From Halovivax cerinus (GTDB lineage Archaea > Halobacteriota > Halobacteria > Halobacteriales > Natrialbaceae): DNA of 64,000 nucleotides. The translations under genes and the position numbers were made by a program. The notes beneath the pieces were generated by a model. The model saw nothing but the letters and a program-made list of their open reading frames with translations. It searched no databases and was not told the origin of the DNA. The first letter of the stretch is position 1. The number at the start of each line of letters is the position of its first letter. Below are positions 27,129 through 35,539 of the stretch, one piece after another. Location of the stretch: positions 1,302,001-1,366,000 of the forward strand of contig NZ_CP101824.1 of assembly GCF_024498195.1 (NCBI RefSeq). The letters run 5' to 3'.

Positions 27129-30100
27129 TCAAGCGGCCTCTGGCGGCTCGTCCTGTCTGATGGCGTAGAGGCGCCACCGGCCGGCGTCGTCGGGCCGGCA
27201 CTCGATCTCGGTGGTGAGTTCGTGGACGTTCGAGGCTTCGACGAACTCGAGGACGACGCGGTCGTCCTCGTCGACGAGGCGGTCGATCGAGCCGTCGAGT
27301 TCGACGTTCGAGCGGGTCATGGCGACGACGTCCTGGAGCGTGAGGACGTCGACCAGGGCGTCGGTGTGGTAGAGCGCGGCCAGCCCGTCGACGTCTTTGG
27401 CCCGGATACGATCGTAGAAGTGGTGGACGATGGCTTCGGGATCGAGGTCGGGGGCGGGTGTACGTGCGCCGGTACCCCGTTTCTCGTCTTCAGTTGGGTG
27501 GCCATCGGCGTCGGTTTCGTTTGTGTCGGTGGCCCTCGATGCGTCGGCTGCTGACTCGTCAGGGGGTTCCGCTTCCGGGTTGTATTCGACTTCCCGACCG
27601 GCGTCACCGTCCGTTTCTTGGTCTCCGTCGGTATCACTACCCGTCTCATCGCCGTCGAGTTCGTCTTCAGCCTCGCCGGCGACGTCCACGCCGGGCATCG
27701 CTTCGAGCCCTTCGCCGTCGAGGTAGCGCAGTCGGAATCGGGTGTCGAAGTCGCGGCTGACGCGTTTGGTCTCGTAGGTGCGCAGGCGGTCTTCGTACCA
27801 GTAGAACTCGTCGTCACGGAGGGCGACGCCGCCGGCCTCGCTGGCGTACTGCAGGCCGAGGAGGGCGTGGTCGAAGGTGATCGTGACGTCTTCCAGTGAG
27901 GTGGCCTCGCCGTCGAGCGGTTGGCCGTCGTGGGCCTCGGTCGCGGCGATGTAGGCGGCGTACTTGGCGACCTTGCGGATGATAGCGGGCGTGAGGGTCT
28001 TCATCCCGAGGAAGTCGAAGTCGAAGGAGTCGGTGTCGACGTTGGCTTCGTCGGGGAAGCTCTCGCGCCAGAGGCGCCGCCGCAGGTCCTCCTGGGGGAC
28101 GTCGAAGCGGATGGAGTGGGCGATGCGACGCTTGAACGCCGCGTCGATACCGCCGCGCTTGTTCGTCGTGAGGAGGGCGATGCCGTCGAACGATTCCAGT
28201 CGTTGTAAGAGGAAGTTGGTGACGTTGTTGGCGTGGCGGTCGGTGGCGTCGCCGACGTCGGTTCGCTCGCCGAACAGGGAGTCGGCCTCGTCGAACAGGA
28301 GGATGGCGTTGGAGCGCTCGGCCTCGTCCAGGAGGGCGGCGAGCTGGCTCTCGGTCTCGCCGATGTACTTGTCGACGATCTGGGCGAGGTCCACGCGGTA
28401 GAGATCGAGGCCGGTCTCGTTGGCGATGACTTCGGCGGCCATGGTCTTCCCGGTGCCGGGCTGGCCGTAGAACAGCGCGACGACGCCGTCGCCGCGGCTG
28501 CCGGGCTCGCCGAAGCCCCACTCGCTGGTGACCGCGCCGCGGTACTGGAGGTGGCCACAGAGCTCCCGGAGGTGGGTCTTCGGTTTGTCGTTGAGGTAGA
28601 GGTCGTCCAGCTCGTATCCGGGCTCCATCCGGTCGGCGAGGGCTTCGAGATTGGACGCGGAGTAGCGCTTGCAGGCCTCGTAGAGGTGCTCGCGTTCGAG
28701 AGCGCCGTCGACGGGGGCGAAGGCGGCCCGGGCGCCACCACCGCCCAATTCGTCCGGGTCAGCGGAGCTGTCGTCGATGGCGTCCGGGTCGACGGAATCG
28801 CCTTCGATATCGACGGGACCGTCCCCGATATCGGCGGCGTCGCCGTCGGTGCGACAGAGGTACCGTGCCGTCTTCACCGCCCGCCGGATGTCGCGCTGGG
28901 GGAGCCGGAAGTTGGTCGCGACGGTCTCGATCAGGTAGGACTCGGCGACCTCGTCGGCGAACCCCTGCCAGATTTCGAGTCGAGTGTCGTACTCGGGGAA
29001 CGGACAGTAGACGGTCTCGACGCGGTGGTCGGTGAGATCGACGTCGGGTTTCCACTCTTCCGTGTGGGAGAGGAAGACGTCGCCGGGCGCGTCGTCGAAC
29101 CGCTCGACGATCGAGTCGACGGTGGGCGCGTCGGGATCGGGCATGGCGACACCGCCGTCTTCGCCGAGGCCGACCGCGGGAGTCTCCGTCCGGTCGGTGA
29201 CGCGTTCGAGGCCGGTGAGGTGGATCGTCGCGTCCTGCAGGGCGGCCTCGCGGACGAGGCGGGTGCACAGGTCGTCGTCCTCGACGATGTCCGCGGCGTC
29301 GGCACAGAGAATCGGCGTGTCGGCGTCGGTGAGCGCTGCGGGGAGGCGGTCGTCGCCGGTGCCGTCCTCGCCGGAGAAGTGAAATATGGTGGGTACGTCG
29401 GCCGCGGCGGAGCGGTCACGAACGGCGCCGATGGTGTCGGCCGTCTCGTCGTCGAAGACGAGGTCCGAGAGGGAGCGGTCGGGGTGGTCGATGGAGACGA
29501 TATCGACGAGTGCGTGGTCGAGACTGTCGCCGCCCTTGAGGTAGTCGACGATGCGCTCGTCGACGGTGACGGTGTCGAAACTGGAGGGCGTGGCGGGGGC
29601 TCCGACGTTCCTGACGAGTAGCCCGTAATCGAAGAGCGGACCGGTCGCCGCGAGCGCTTCTTTCGGGGCGACGTCGCCGGGCGCCGAGCCGTGGCCCATC
29701 CGGCCGAGTATCTGTTCGAGAACGGTTATCGGTGGCATCACTGATTGTTCCAGCCCACACAGAGAGCCGTACACGGCCGCGATGCTCCAGTCAATCTCGG
29801 GCGCTAACGCGAGGAGAATGGCGTCGAGGTGCGTTCGCGAGAGGTCGAACGATCGGGCGAGCGTATCGAGGCGCAGTTCCACAGTTGCGTTCCGAGCGGT
29901 CTTCAGTCGTCGATCGATAGTAGCAGCTCGTTCTTCGAGAACCGATTGAAGGTGGGTTCGAGACGCCTCCACGGTCGCTTCGGCCGGAGGATTCGAAGAC
30001 GGAGAGAGCGATCTGACCCTTTCCCCGAACGTTGCGAGATCACTTGCCGCGCCTTCTGCGTCTCCCGTCGCAGTAGCGTCGGGAACGGTAACGTCGAGAC

Positions 30101-30194
30101 GCTCGGGGACGTCCGTCAGTCCCGTGAGCCCGGTCAGGGCAACCAGTATTCGGTCGAGCTCGTCTTGAATATGGTCTCCCTGCCGTTCGTACAT
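27129..30194 (-). CDS. AAA+ ATPase of contractile-injection-system type, with NTF2-like C-terminal domain
   Basis: A 1021-residue protein. A helical N-terminal region (1-190) precedes a degenerate AAA module at about 230-460: FHFSGEDGTGDD replaces Walker A, while the lid-like FPEYDTRLEIWQGFADEV and LPQRDIRRAVKTARYL remain. The active AAA module follows, with Walker A GQPGTGKT at about 576-583, Walker B ILLFDEADSLFGE near 630, sensor 1 LLTTNKRGG and the finger FKRRI. An acidic linker leads to an NTF2/SnoaL-like domain (about 915-1015: AIVHHFYDRIRAKDVDGLAALY). The paired inactive/active AAA layout is that of ATPases from extracellular contractile injection loci. It is divergent from the DUF4157 gene. 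Confidence 0.85.
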   Translation of the reverse strand: MYERQGDHIQDELDRILVALTGLTGLTDVPERLDVTVPDATATGDAEGAASDLATFGERVRSLSPSSNPPAEATVEASRTHLQSVLEERAATIDRRLKTARNATVELRLDTLARSFDLSRTHLDAILLALAPEIDWSIAAVYGSLCGLEQSVMPPITVLEQILGRMGHGSAPGDVAPKEALAATGPLFDYGLLVRNVGAPATPSSFDTVTVDERIVDYLKGGDSLDHALVDIVSIDHPDRSLSDLVFDDETADTIGAVRDRSAAADVPTIFHFSGEDGTGDDRLPAALTDADTPILCADAADIVEDDDLCTRLVREAALQDATIHLTGLERVTDRTETPAVGLGEDGGVAMPDPDAPTVDSIVERFDDAPGDVFLSHTEEWKPDVDLTDHRVETVYCPFPEYDTRLEIWQGFADEVAESYLIETVATNFRLPQRDIRRAVKTARYLCRTDGDAADIGDGPVDIEGDSVDPDAIDDSSADPDELGGGGARAAFAPVDGALEREHLYEACKRYSASNLEALADRMEPGYELDDLYLNDKPKTHLRELCGHLQYRGAVTSEWGFGEPGSRGDGVVALFYGQPGTGKTMAAEVIANETGLDLYRVDLAQIVDKYIGETESQLAALLDEAERSNAILLFDEADSLFGERTDVGDATDRHANNVTNFLLQRLESFDGIALLTTNKRGGIDAAFKRRIAHSIRFDVPQEDLRRRLWRESFPDEANVDTDSFDFDFLGMKTLTPAIIRKVAKYAAYIAATEAHDGQPLDGEATSLEDVTITFDHALLGLQYASEAGGVALRDDEFYWYEDRLRTYETKRVSRDFDTRFRLRYLDGEGLEAMPGVDVAGEAEDELDGDETGSDTDGDQETDGDAGREVEYNPEAEPPDESAADASRATDTNETDADGHPTEDEKRGTGARTPAPDLDPEAIVHHFYDRIRAKDVDGLAALYHTDALVDVLTLQDVVAMTRSNVELDGSIDRLVDEDDRVVLEFVEASNVHELTTEIECRPDDAGRWRLYAIRQDEPPEAA

Positions 30195-30213
30195 ACCCGA
30201 ATACTTCCGTATG

Positions 30214-30228
30214 GATGTAAATAATCCT
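30214..30228 (-). promoter_or_regulatory. TATA box of the AAA+ ATPase gene
   Basis: GGATTATTTACATCC on the minus strand is 20-34 bases before the ATG at 30194. Confidence 0.55.
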
Positions 30229-30344
30229 TTGTTTCACTACGTCGGGTCGTTACTCTCGTTCGTGATTCAGACGAACGGCTCGTGGGTCCCGAACGCGCTC
30301 ACCCCGTCGATGTCCCGCGACGGTCACAGACATCGCGGATAAAG

Positions 30345-30421
30345 TGATGGAAAGAATTATTATGTACTCGATAAAATTAGCAGCCATGAAGGTTGGTGTC
30401 GTCCTCGAACGTCGGATATTC
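30345..30421 (+). promoter_or_regulatory. AT-rich promoter region of the DUF4157 gene
   Basis: The interval contains two AT-rich blocks (AAGAATTATTATG and GATAAAATTAG) and a GGATATTC element at 30414-30421. The latter is 26-33 bases before the ATG at 30447, as for a leaderless start. The remaining bases between the divergent genes show no gene. Confidence 0.45.
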
Positions 30422-30446
30422 TGCCGTTCGATAGCTGGTGTGGGCC

Positions 30447-31709
30447 ATGAGTAATCGGGCCGTGCATCGGCGGTCGGATCGATCGTCGTCCGACGAGTCG
30501 AAGTCGTCGAAGTCGTCGAAGCGGCGATCGTCCCACCGGTCGCGTCGAGAGGGAGGGGTGACGGCGTCGACCGATGCACAGCCCCTCGGGATGCCGGTCA
30601 TGCGGACGTCGCAACCGGCGACGGTCGAGCCGATTCCGCTGGGACCGACGGCGAGCGAGCGTGCGTGTGAGATCATCGCCGAGTTCCAGAATCGCCCCGA
30701 GGAAGTCCCGGACGACATCGAGCGCCAGAACCTGGCGTCGCTCCAACGCAACGAAGACGCGGATCGAGCGACCGGCACGGCAGGCGATGCCGGCGTTCCG
30801 GAGAGCGTGCGCGAGGTCATCTCCTCGTCGGGGCAGTCACTCGACGCGTCGATCCAGCGCGCAGTCGAAGAGCGGATGGGTGACTCGTTCGGCGACGTAC
30901 AGATTCACACGGGACCACAAGCCGCGAAGGCCTGCGAGGACATTAACGCGCGGGCGTTCACGGTCGGGAATCACATCGCGTTCAATCACGGCGAGTACGA
31001 CCCGGAGAGCCCGGAGGGTCAGCATCTGCTCGCACACGAGTTAGCGCACGTTCGGCAACAGACTGGTGCGGCAATCTCGATGATGCCGCAGGCGAACGTC
31101 GAGCTGGAGATTGATCCGGATCCGCAGTTAGAGCGCGAGGCGGAAGAGACGGCGCAACGCGTGATGGAGGGTGGCGAACTCGGGATCCAGCGGATGGGCA
31201 AGACGGAGGTGCACGTCCAGCGATCGGTGAAAGGGGCGTTATCGTCGATTGGATCCAAACTGGGTCTCGGGGGCAGTACGCAAGAGGAGACCTCGCGCTT
31301 CCGGGAGTTAGACGACGGAGACCTGGACGAGACGATCGCGGCGCTCGTGGAGAACCAGCGCGAGATCATCACGACGCTCGAAAATCAGGAGCGAGGAACG
31401 ACAGATGTCGTCGGCGAAACGGCGGGCAAAGGCGTCGTCGGCGGCGGTATCGGATTCGCGGTCACGACGTTGACCGCGAACCCAGCTCTGGGTGCGATAG
31501 CCGCCGGGATGTTTTCCGACGTCGGAAAACTCCTCTACGGGAACCTCTGGGACAGCGGCAGAGACGCGATCGCCAACGCCGAAATTCCGGACGTTGGTCT
31601 AGAGCAACTCGGCGGTATCAAGCAGTCGATCGAGAAACTCGTCGACGAGAAGATCCGTCAGCGGTTCGGTGGGGATGAACACGTCAATAACTCCGAGGAC
31701 CTAACCTGA
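30447..31709 (+). CDS. DUF4157 (eCIS core domain) metallopeptidase-like protein
   Basis: A 420-residue protein. A basic, serine-rich start (SDESKSSKSSKRRSSHRSRR) is followed by a spacer and the DUF4157 domain at about 115-205: SGQSLDASIQRAVEERMGDS, then FGDVQIHTGPQAAKACEDIN, ARAFTVGNHIAFNHGEYDPE and LLAHELAHVRQQTG, with the zinc-type HELAH at 197-201. The C-terminal third holds a glycine-zipper, membrane-active-looking segment (about 322-375: GKGVVGGGIGFAVTTL, NPALGAIAAGMFSD) and a charged helix. DUF4157 marks cargo or accessory proteins of contractile injection systems. One base separates its stop from the next gene. ATG 30447 was preferred to GTG 30438. Confidence 0.85.
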   Translation: MSNRAVHRRSDRSSSDESKSSKSSKRRSSHRSRREGGVTASTDAQPLGMPVMRTSQPATVEPIPLGPTASERACEIIAEFQNRPEEVPDDIERQNLASLQRNEDADRATGTAGDAGVPESVREVISSSGQSLDASIQRAVEERMGDSFGDVQIHTGPQAAKACEDINARAFTVGNHIAFNHGEYDPESPEGQHLLAHELAHVRQQTGAAISMMPQANVELEIDPDPQLEREAEETAQRVMEGGELGIQRMGKTEVHVQRSVKGALSSIGSKLGLGGSTQEETSRFRELDDGDLDETIAALVENQREIITTLENQERGTTDVVGETAGKGVVGGGIGFAVTTLTANPALGAIAAGMFSDVGKLLYGNLWDSGRDAIANAEIPDVGLEQLGGIKQSIEKLVDEKIRQRFGGDEHVNNSEDLT

Positions 31710-31710
31710 T

Positions 31711-32703
31711 ATGAAAGCAAAAATAACTGGGGAAAATGACCGGAGTGTCGGTCTGCATGTAACTGATAAGAACGAGAATAAGCACAAAATAGAATTGAGG
31801 CAAGAAGGGGGAGAAATCTATCATCATCTCTGTGATGCGTATGCAGACAAAGCAGCCGATCGCACTCCAGAAGAAAACGAGGTGAACAATCAGGCGCGCC
31901 GTTTCGCCCAGTACTACGTCTACTGCGAGCGCGGCTACGACACGGTGCCGCCGCACATCCATCCGGAGCGTCTCAACGCCGTTCGCGTCGCCATCGCCAC
32001 CCTCTCTGAATCGGCGTTCGAGCACCACTTCGGCGACCTGTACCAGCAACTTCGGAGTCACGAGGACGCCGGTATCGAGCGCGTCGTCCCGATTCCGTCG
32101 GCGGCGAAACGCCCCGACTCCGTGCTCTATCGCAAGAACGCCTACCTCGGGGTAAACCCACTCGAAACCGAGTTCGCCAGCGAGGCGGAATCGATCGCCG
32201 CGCGTCACGGTCTAGACCTCTCGGCGGAGACCCTCGAAACCCGTTCGCTCGGTGGTGTCACCGACGCGGCACTCGACGCCTGGCGGGAGGTCGGCGAGGA
32301 ACTCGCCGGATTGGTCGACGCTGCCGATGGTAATCTCTCCGAGAGCCTGGAACTCGCTGGCACCTCGTCACTACACATGACGTACATAGACGACCGCGGC
32401 GAGGAGCACGTCACCGACTCCGACGAACCGTTCGACCGCGACCCGGACGCCCGATTCGAGTTGCCGGTGATGGATGCCGGGTCGCTCTCTGAGTTCCAGG
32501 ACTACCTGAACCACAACCTCGCCTGCCAGGTACGCGATGCGTTCGTCCGGATGGGGCTACAGCCGCCGGAACCGTTCCAGATACTCGGCTATGGTGATTT
32601 CGAAGCCGCAGAGCAGTACAAACGTCTGGATATGTACCCCAACTACGTCGATCCGGAACTGGAGACTCAGGGGCTGTTCTCGAAACTGACGTCGCTCGTC
32701 TGA
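31711..32703 (+). CDS. Unrecognised 330-residue protein paired with the DUF4157 protein
   Basis: I do not recognise this family. The first 60 codons are AT-rich (about 43 percent GC by hand count) with codons rare for the neighbourhood (AAA, ATA, AGG). From about base 31891 the composition switches abruptly to the GC-rich local norm. The body is soluble, acidic and mixed alpha/beta (FAQYYVYCERGYDTVPPHIH, GDLYQQLRSHEDAGIERVVP, LGYGDFEAAEQYKRLDMYPN), with no TM helix or signal. It starts one base after the DUF4157 stop, so the two are cotranscribed. It may be an immunity protein, a chaperone or an effector partner; the sequence does not decide. Confidence 0.8.
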   Translation: MKAKITGENDRSVGLHVTDKNENKHKIELRQEGGEIYHHLCDAYADKAADRTPEENEVNNQARRFAQYYVYCERGYDTVPPHIHPERLNAVRVAIATLSESAFEHHFGDLYQQLRSHEDAGIERVVPIPSAAKRPDSVLYRKNAYLGVNPLETEFASEAESIAARHGLDLSAETLETRSLGGVTDAALDAWREVGEELAGLVDAADGNLSESLELAGTSSLHMTYIDDRGEEHVTDSDEPFDRDPDARFELPVMDAGSLSEFQDYLNHNLACQVRDAFVRMGLQPPEPFQILGYGDFEAAEQYKRLDMYPNYVDPELETQGLFSKLTSLV

Positions 32704-32760
32704 GCGGTGTTCCGCCCGTGTGGCGTCCACGAACTCTCCGACTGGCCGGTCTGGTCTCAG

Positions 32761-34884
32761 TCACCCGAACTTCGCCAGGAGCCGGTCGTAGAAGTCCGCG
32801 GGGTCCGAACCGCCGTCTGCGCTCTCGCGCGGGTTTCCGCTGCCAGCTGTGCCGTCGTCCGACACCCCTTCGCTTCCGGCCTCCGTGGCCAGTTTCTCGA
32901 CGATCAACTCCGGCGTCGAGCGGGCGAGGTGGTCCGGGACCGGTGATCGATCGACCTGCAACTCGCCGTTGACCAGCCCCGTCGCCTCGATGCCGTCGAC
33001 GGGGACGTCGTACCCCGCGGTCTCGCGGATCTCGTCGGCGAGGTGGGAGACGAAGACGGCCGTGGCGTCCCGTTCGGCGAGCGCTTCGAGGATGCCGGCG
33101 ATGATCTTCGCGCTCGCGCCGGGTTCGGTGATGCTCTCAAGTTCGTCGACGAGCACCAGCCCGCCGTCGGCGCCGGTCGCGAGGTCCGCGAAGTCGCGAA
33201 CGGTGGACTCGAACGCGCCGGCGTCGAGCGTCCCCTGCGTCTTGGCGTGGTAGTGCAGCCCGTCGAAGCGCCGGAGGCGGACCGAGTCGGCGGGGACGGG
33301 TAGGCCCATGTGCGCGAGGGCGACGACCGCGGCGACGAGATCGAGCGTCGAGGTCTTCCCACCGCTGTTGACCCCCGAGAGCAGGCGGACGCCGTCGATC
33401 TCGTAGTCGACGGGATCGATTCGGTCGGGCGGCTCGTCGAGTACCGGCGAGCGCCCGCCCACGATCTCGATGTCTGGCGCGGACCCGGCGTCGACTCCGT
33501 CCGGCGCTTCCCCCTCGGTACCGCCGACGGTCGCGGGGTCACCGGCGTCGTCATCTACGAACACGGGCAGGGCACAGTCGTAGTCGGCGGCGAAGCGAGC
33601 GATCGCGAGTTCGACGTCGATTTCCAGCGCCTGGCGGACGAGCGTTTCCGCGTCCGCTCGCATGCCCGCGAGCGTGTTCGCGAGGTCGCGCTTTCGCTCT
33701 CCCGCTCGTCGGTCCATCGCGGCCTGGAGATCCTCTCGGAGCCGTGCGACCACGTCAGCCTCGTGGGCGACGGGGAAGGTGGCCTCGTCGGGGAACGCCC
33801 GGGCGGCCACCTCGGCCTCGGCGTCGTCCAGGGCCAGGCCCTCGATCAGGTGCGTACGCGCCGCGTCGACGGCGGCGTCGTACTCGTCGGCCAGTTCGCG
33901 CGAGAGCAGCGAGTCGGCGCCGGCACCACGTTCGACCAGCGAGAGCAGGTCCGATCCCTCGATGGTGACGTCCTGCTCGACGATGGCGTCTTTGAGTTGT
34001 GCGTTCGCCAGGTCCTCGGCAGCCACGACGACGTCGTCGAGGTCGTCGAGTGCGTCTTCCAGCCGATCGAGTTCGTCGTCGCCGGCGACCGCGCCGTCCG
34101 CGTCGAGTCGGTCCAGTCCCGACGTCAGCGCGTCGAGATCGCAGGGCGCGTCGAGGTCGCTCTCGCGGTGGACCGCGACGGCCGCACGGAGGCAGTCGCG
34201 ATTGCGCGAGAAGAACGCGAGCGGCCGTTCGGGGACGATCTCGACCGGTTCGTCGAGCGCGTCGGGGCGGACGCGGACGTCGCCTTCGACGTCGATCCCG
34301 CCGAATCGCTCGTCGAGGGCGATCACCGTCGCGTAGCCGCGCGCGAGCTCGGCCAGTCCGCGGGCGTCCTCGACGATCTCGACGGAGAGCTCCGGGAAGG
34401 CCTGTCGCGCCGCCGAGTAGCGTTCGGCGTCCGTCGTCGCGAGGCAGCGCTCGCGCACGCGGACGTCGCCCGGTTCGGCCACGGGTTCGACGTCGTGCAG
34501 GGCGTCGAGCACCGCGTCGGTGGGCTCGCGTTCCATCGCCGACGCGGTCACCGCACGGGCCTCTTCGATCCGCGACCGGCGCGCGCTCGGGTAGAACGTC
34601 TCCAGCCGCCTGGCCGCGTAGTCCGTAACGGCTCGTGCCTGCAGAAGCGAGAGGAGTTCACGGTGGATCTCGCGTGCCCGGTCGGTTCCCAGGAAGCCGC
34701 CGGGATCGTCGTGCTTCGCGCGGATCGCCGCGCGGGCGATGCGGGCCGCTCGTCCCGGCGTCACCCCCGGAGCACTCGCGAGCTCGGCCACGTCGCCGTC
34801 GCGGAGCGCACGCTCGGGGTCGTCGAGTTCGGCCAGCGATTCGGCCGTCTTCGCGCCGACGCCCGGGATCGCCTCCAGTTCCAT
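32761..34884 (-). CDS. MutS family ATPase with N-terminal helix-hairpin-helix (MutS2-like)
   Basis: A 707-residue protein. An N-terminal HhH pair (LEAIPGVGAKTAESLAEL, then ASAPGVTPGRAARIARAAI) precedes a long helical lever/clamp region and the MutS ATPase: Walker A SGVNSGGKTSTLDLV near residue 500, DGLHYHAKTQGTLDAGAFEST, Walker B GLVLVDELESITEPG and the dimer motif VFVSHLADEI. There are no mismatch-reading domain I and no Smr nuclease, so it is not classical MutS or full MutS2. The HhH suggests branched-DNA or recombination-intermediate binding. I chose the ATG at 34884 (MELEAIPGVG). It is convergent with the DUF4157 operon. Confidence 0.88.
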   Translation of the reverse strand: MELEAIPGVGAKTAESLAELDDPERALRDGDVAELASAPGVTPGRAARIARAAIRAKHDDPGGFLGTDRAREIHRELLSLLQARAVTDYAARRLETFYPSARRSRIEEARAVTASAMEREPTDAVLDALHDVEPVAEPGDVRVRERCLATTDAERYSAARQAFPELSVEIVEDARGLAELARGYATVIALDERFGGIDVEGDVRVRPDALDEPVEIVPERPLAFFSRNRDCLRAAVAVHRESDLDAPCDLDALTSGLDRLDADGAVAGDDELDRLEDALDDLDDVVVAAEDLANAQLKDAIVEQDVTIEGSDLLSLVERGAGADSLLSRELADEYDAAVDAARTHLIEGLALDDAEAEVAARAFPDEATFPVAHEADVVARLREDLQAAMDRRAGERKRDLANTLAGMRADAETLVRQALEIDVELAIARFAADYDCALPVFVDDDAGDPATVGGTEGEAPDGVDAGSAPDIEIVGGRSPVLDEPPDRIDPVDYEIDGVRLLSGVNSGGKTSTLDLVAAVVALAHMGLPVPADSVRLRRFDGLHYHAKTQGTLDAGAFESTVRDFADLATGADGGLVLVDELESITEPGASAKIIAGILEALAERDATAVFVSHLADEIRETAGYDVPVDGIEATGLVNGELQVDRSPVPDHLARSTPELIVEKLATEAGSEGVSDDGTAGSGNPRESADGGSDPADFYDRLLAKFG

Positions 34885-35099
34885 TGACCGGGTATACGCG
34901 CGAGTCGAGAAAAACGTACAGGGTCGTGACTGTCGGATCGGAGTTGCAGTCCGGAGTGACCTGTCTCGCTGCTCACGGTCGTATTCCACGCACACCCACG
35001 TTCATCCTTCCATTCCGTCCGTCGCCGTGCGTTTCGGCCCCGTCGGGACCTTGCAGGTCCCGGGCGGACCGGTATCCCATTGTCCGCACTGTGGCTGGT

Positions 35100-35318
35100 A
35101 TGGTACTCACGAAACTCCTCGGCTCGAAGACGGCACGCTCGCTGACGGTCCTCTCGGTCCTCAACGAGGCCCGGCGGGCGCACTCGCGCGGCAACCGACT
35201 CCGAACGGTCGCCTTCCTGGGGCTGGCCGTCCTCGCCTACCAGTGGACGATCGCCGGCCTCGCCGCACAGGGCGCCCTGCGACTGTTCCGCGGCGGGACC
35301 GACGCGACACGGGCCTGA
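35100..35318 (+). CDS. Small haloarchaeal membrane protein
   Basis: A 72-residue protein: MVLTKLLGSKTARSLTVLSV, an Arg-rich loop (NEARRAHSRGNRLR), one TM helix (TVAFLGLAVLAYQWTIAGLAAQ) and RLFRGG. I believe small proteins of this pattern recur in haloarchaea; no function is known. It stands alone between mutS and the sph gene. Confidence 0.65.
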   Translation: MVLTKLLGSKTARSLTVLSVLNEARRAHSRGNRLRTVAFLGLAVLAYQWTIAGLAAQGALRLFRGGTDATRA

Positions 35319-35539
35319 TCGGAGGGGAGCCGTGTCGGGCGTCGTCGAGCGGGACTGTTGGTGTGACTGTCGAATCTGCGAGGCCGACGACGGCAGGTAC
35401 AGCACCGGTCCATCTCGTCTCTCCGATCCGACGGCGACTGGGGCGGGCGTCCAACTGGAGCGGGCGCCCATCTTCGAACGGGCGACCCGGAACACCCTCC
35501 CGAGAATACCGAAAGTATTAGTACGACGTCCGTATGTAG

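Noticed and set aside
28233-29621. A 462-residue plus-strand frame opposite the AAA+ ATPase.
   Set aside because: It is a Gly/Val-rich shadow; the minus frame has Walker motifs and AAA structure.
34885-35099. Possible tRNA or small RNA gene before the small membrane protein.
   Set aside because: I could not fold a cloverleaf or find the T-arm GGTTC/GAATC signature.
35442-35495. Possible 18-base tandem repeat with GCGGGCGCCC-type units.
   Set aside because: Only three weak copies with shifting length; not distinguishable from local GC bias.
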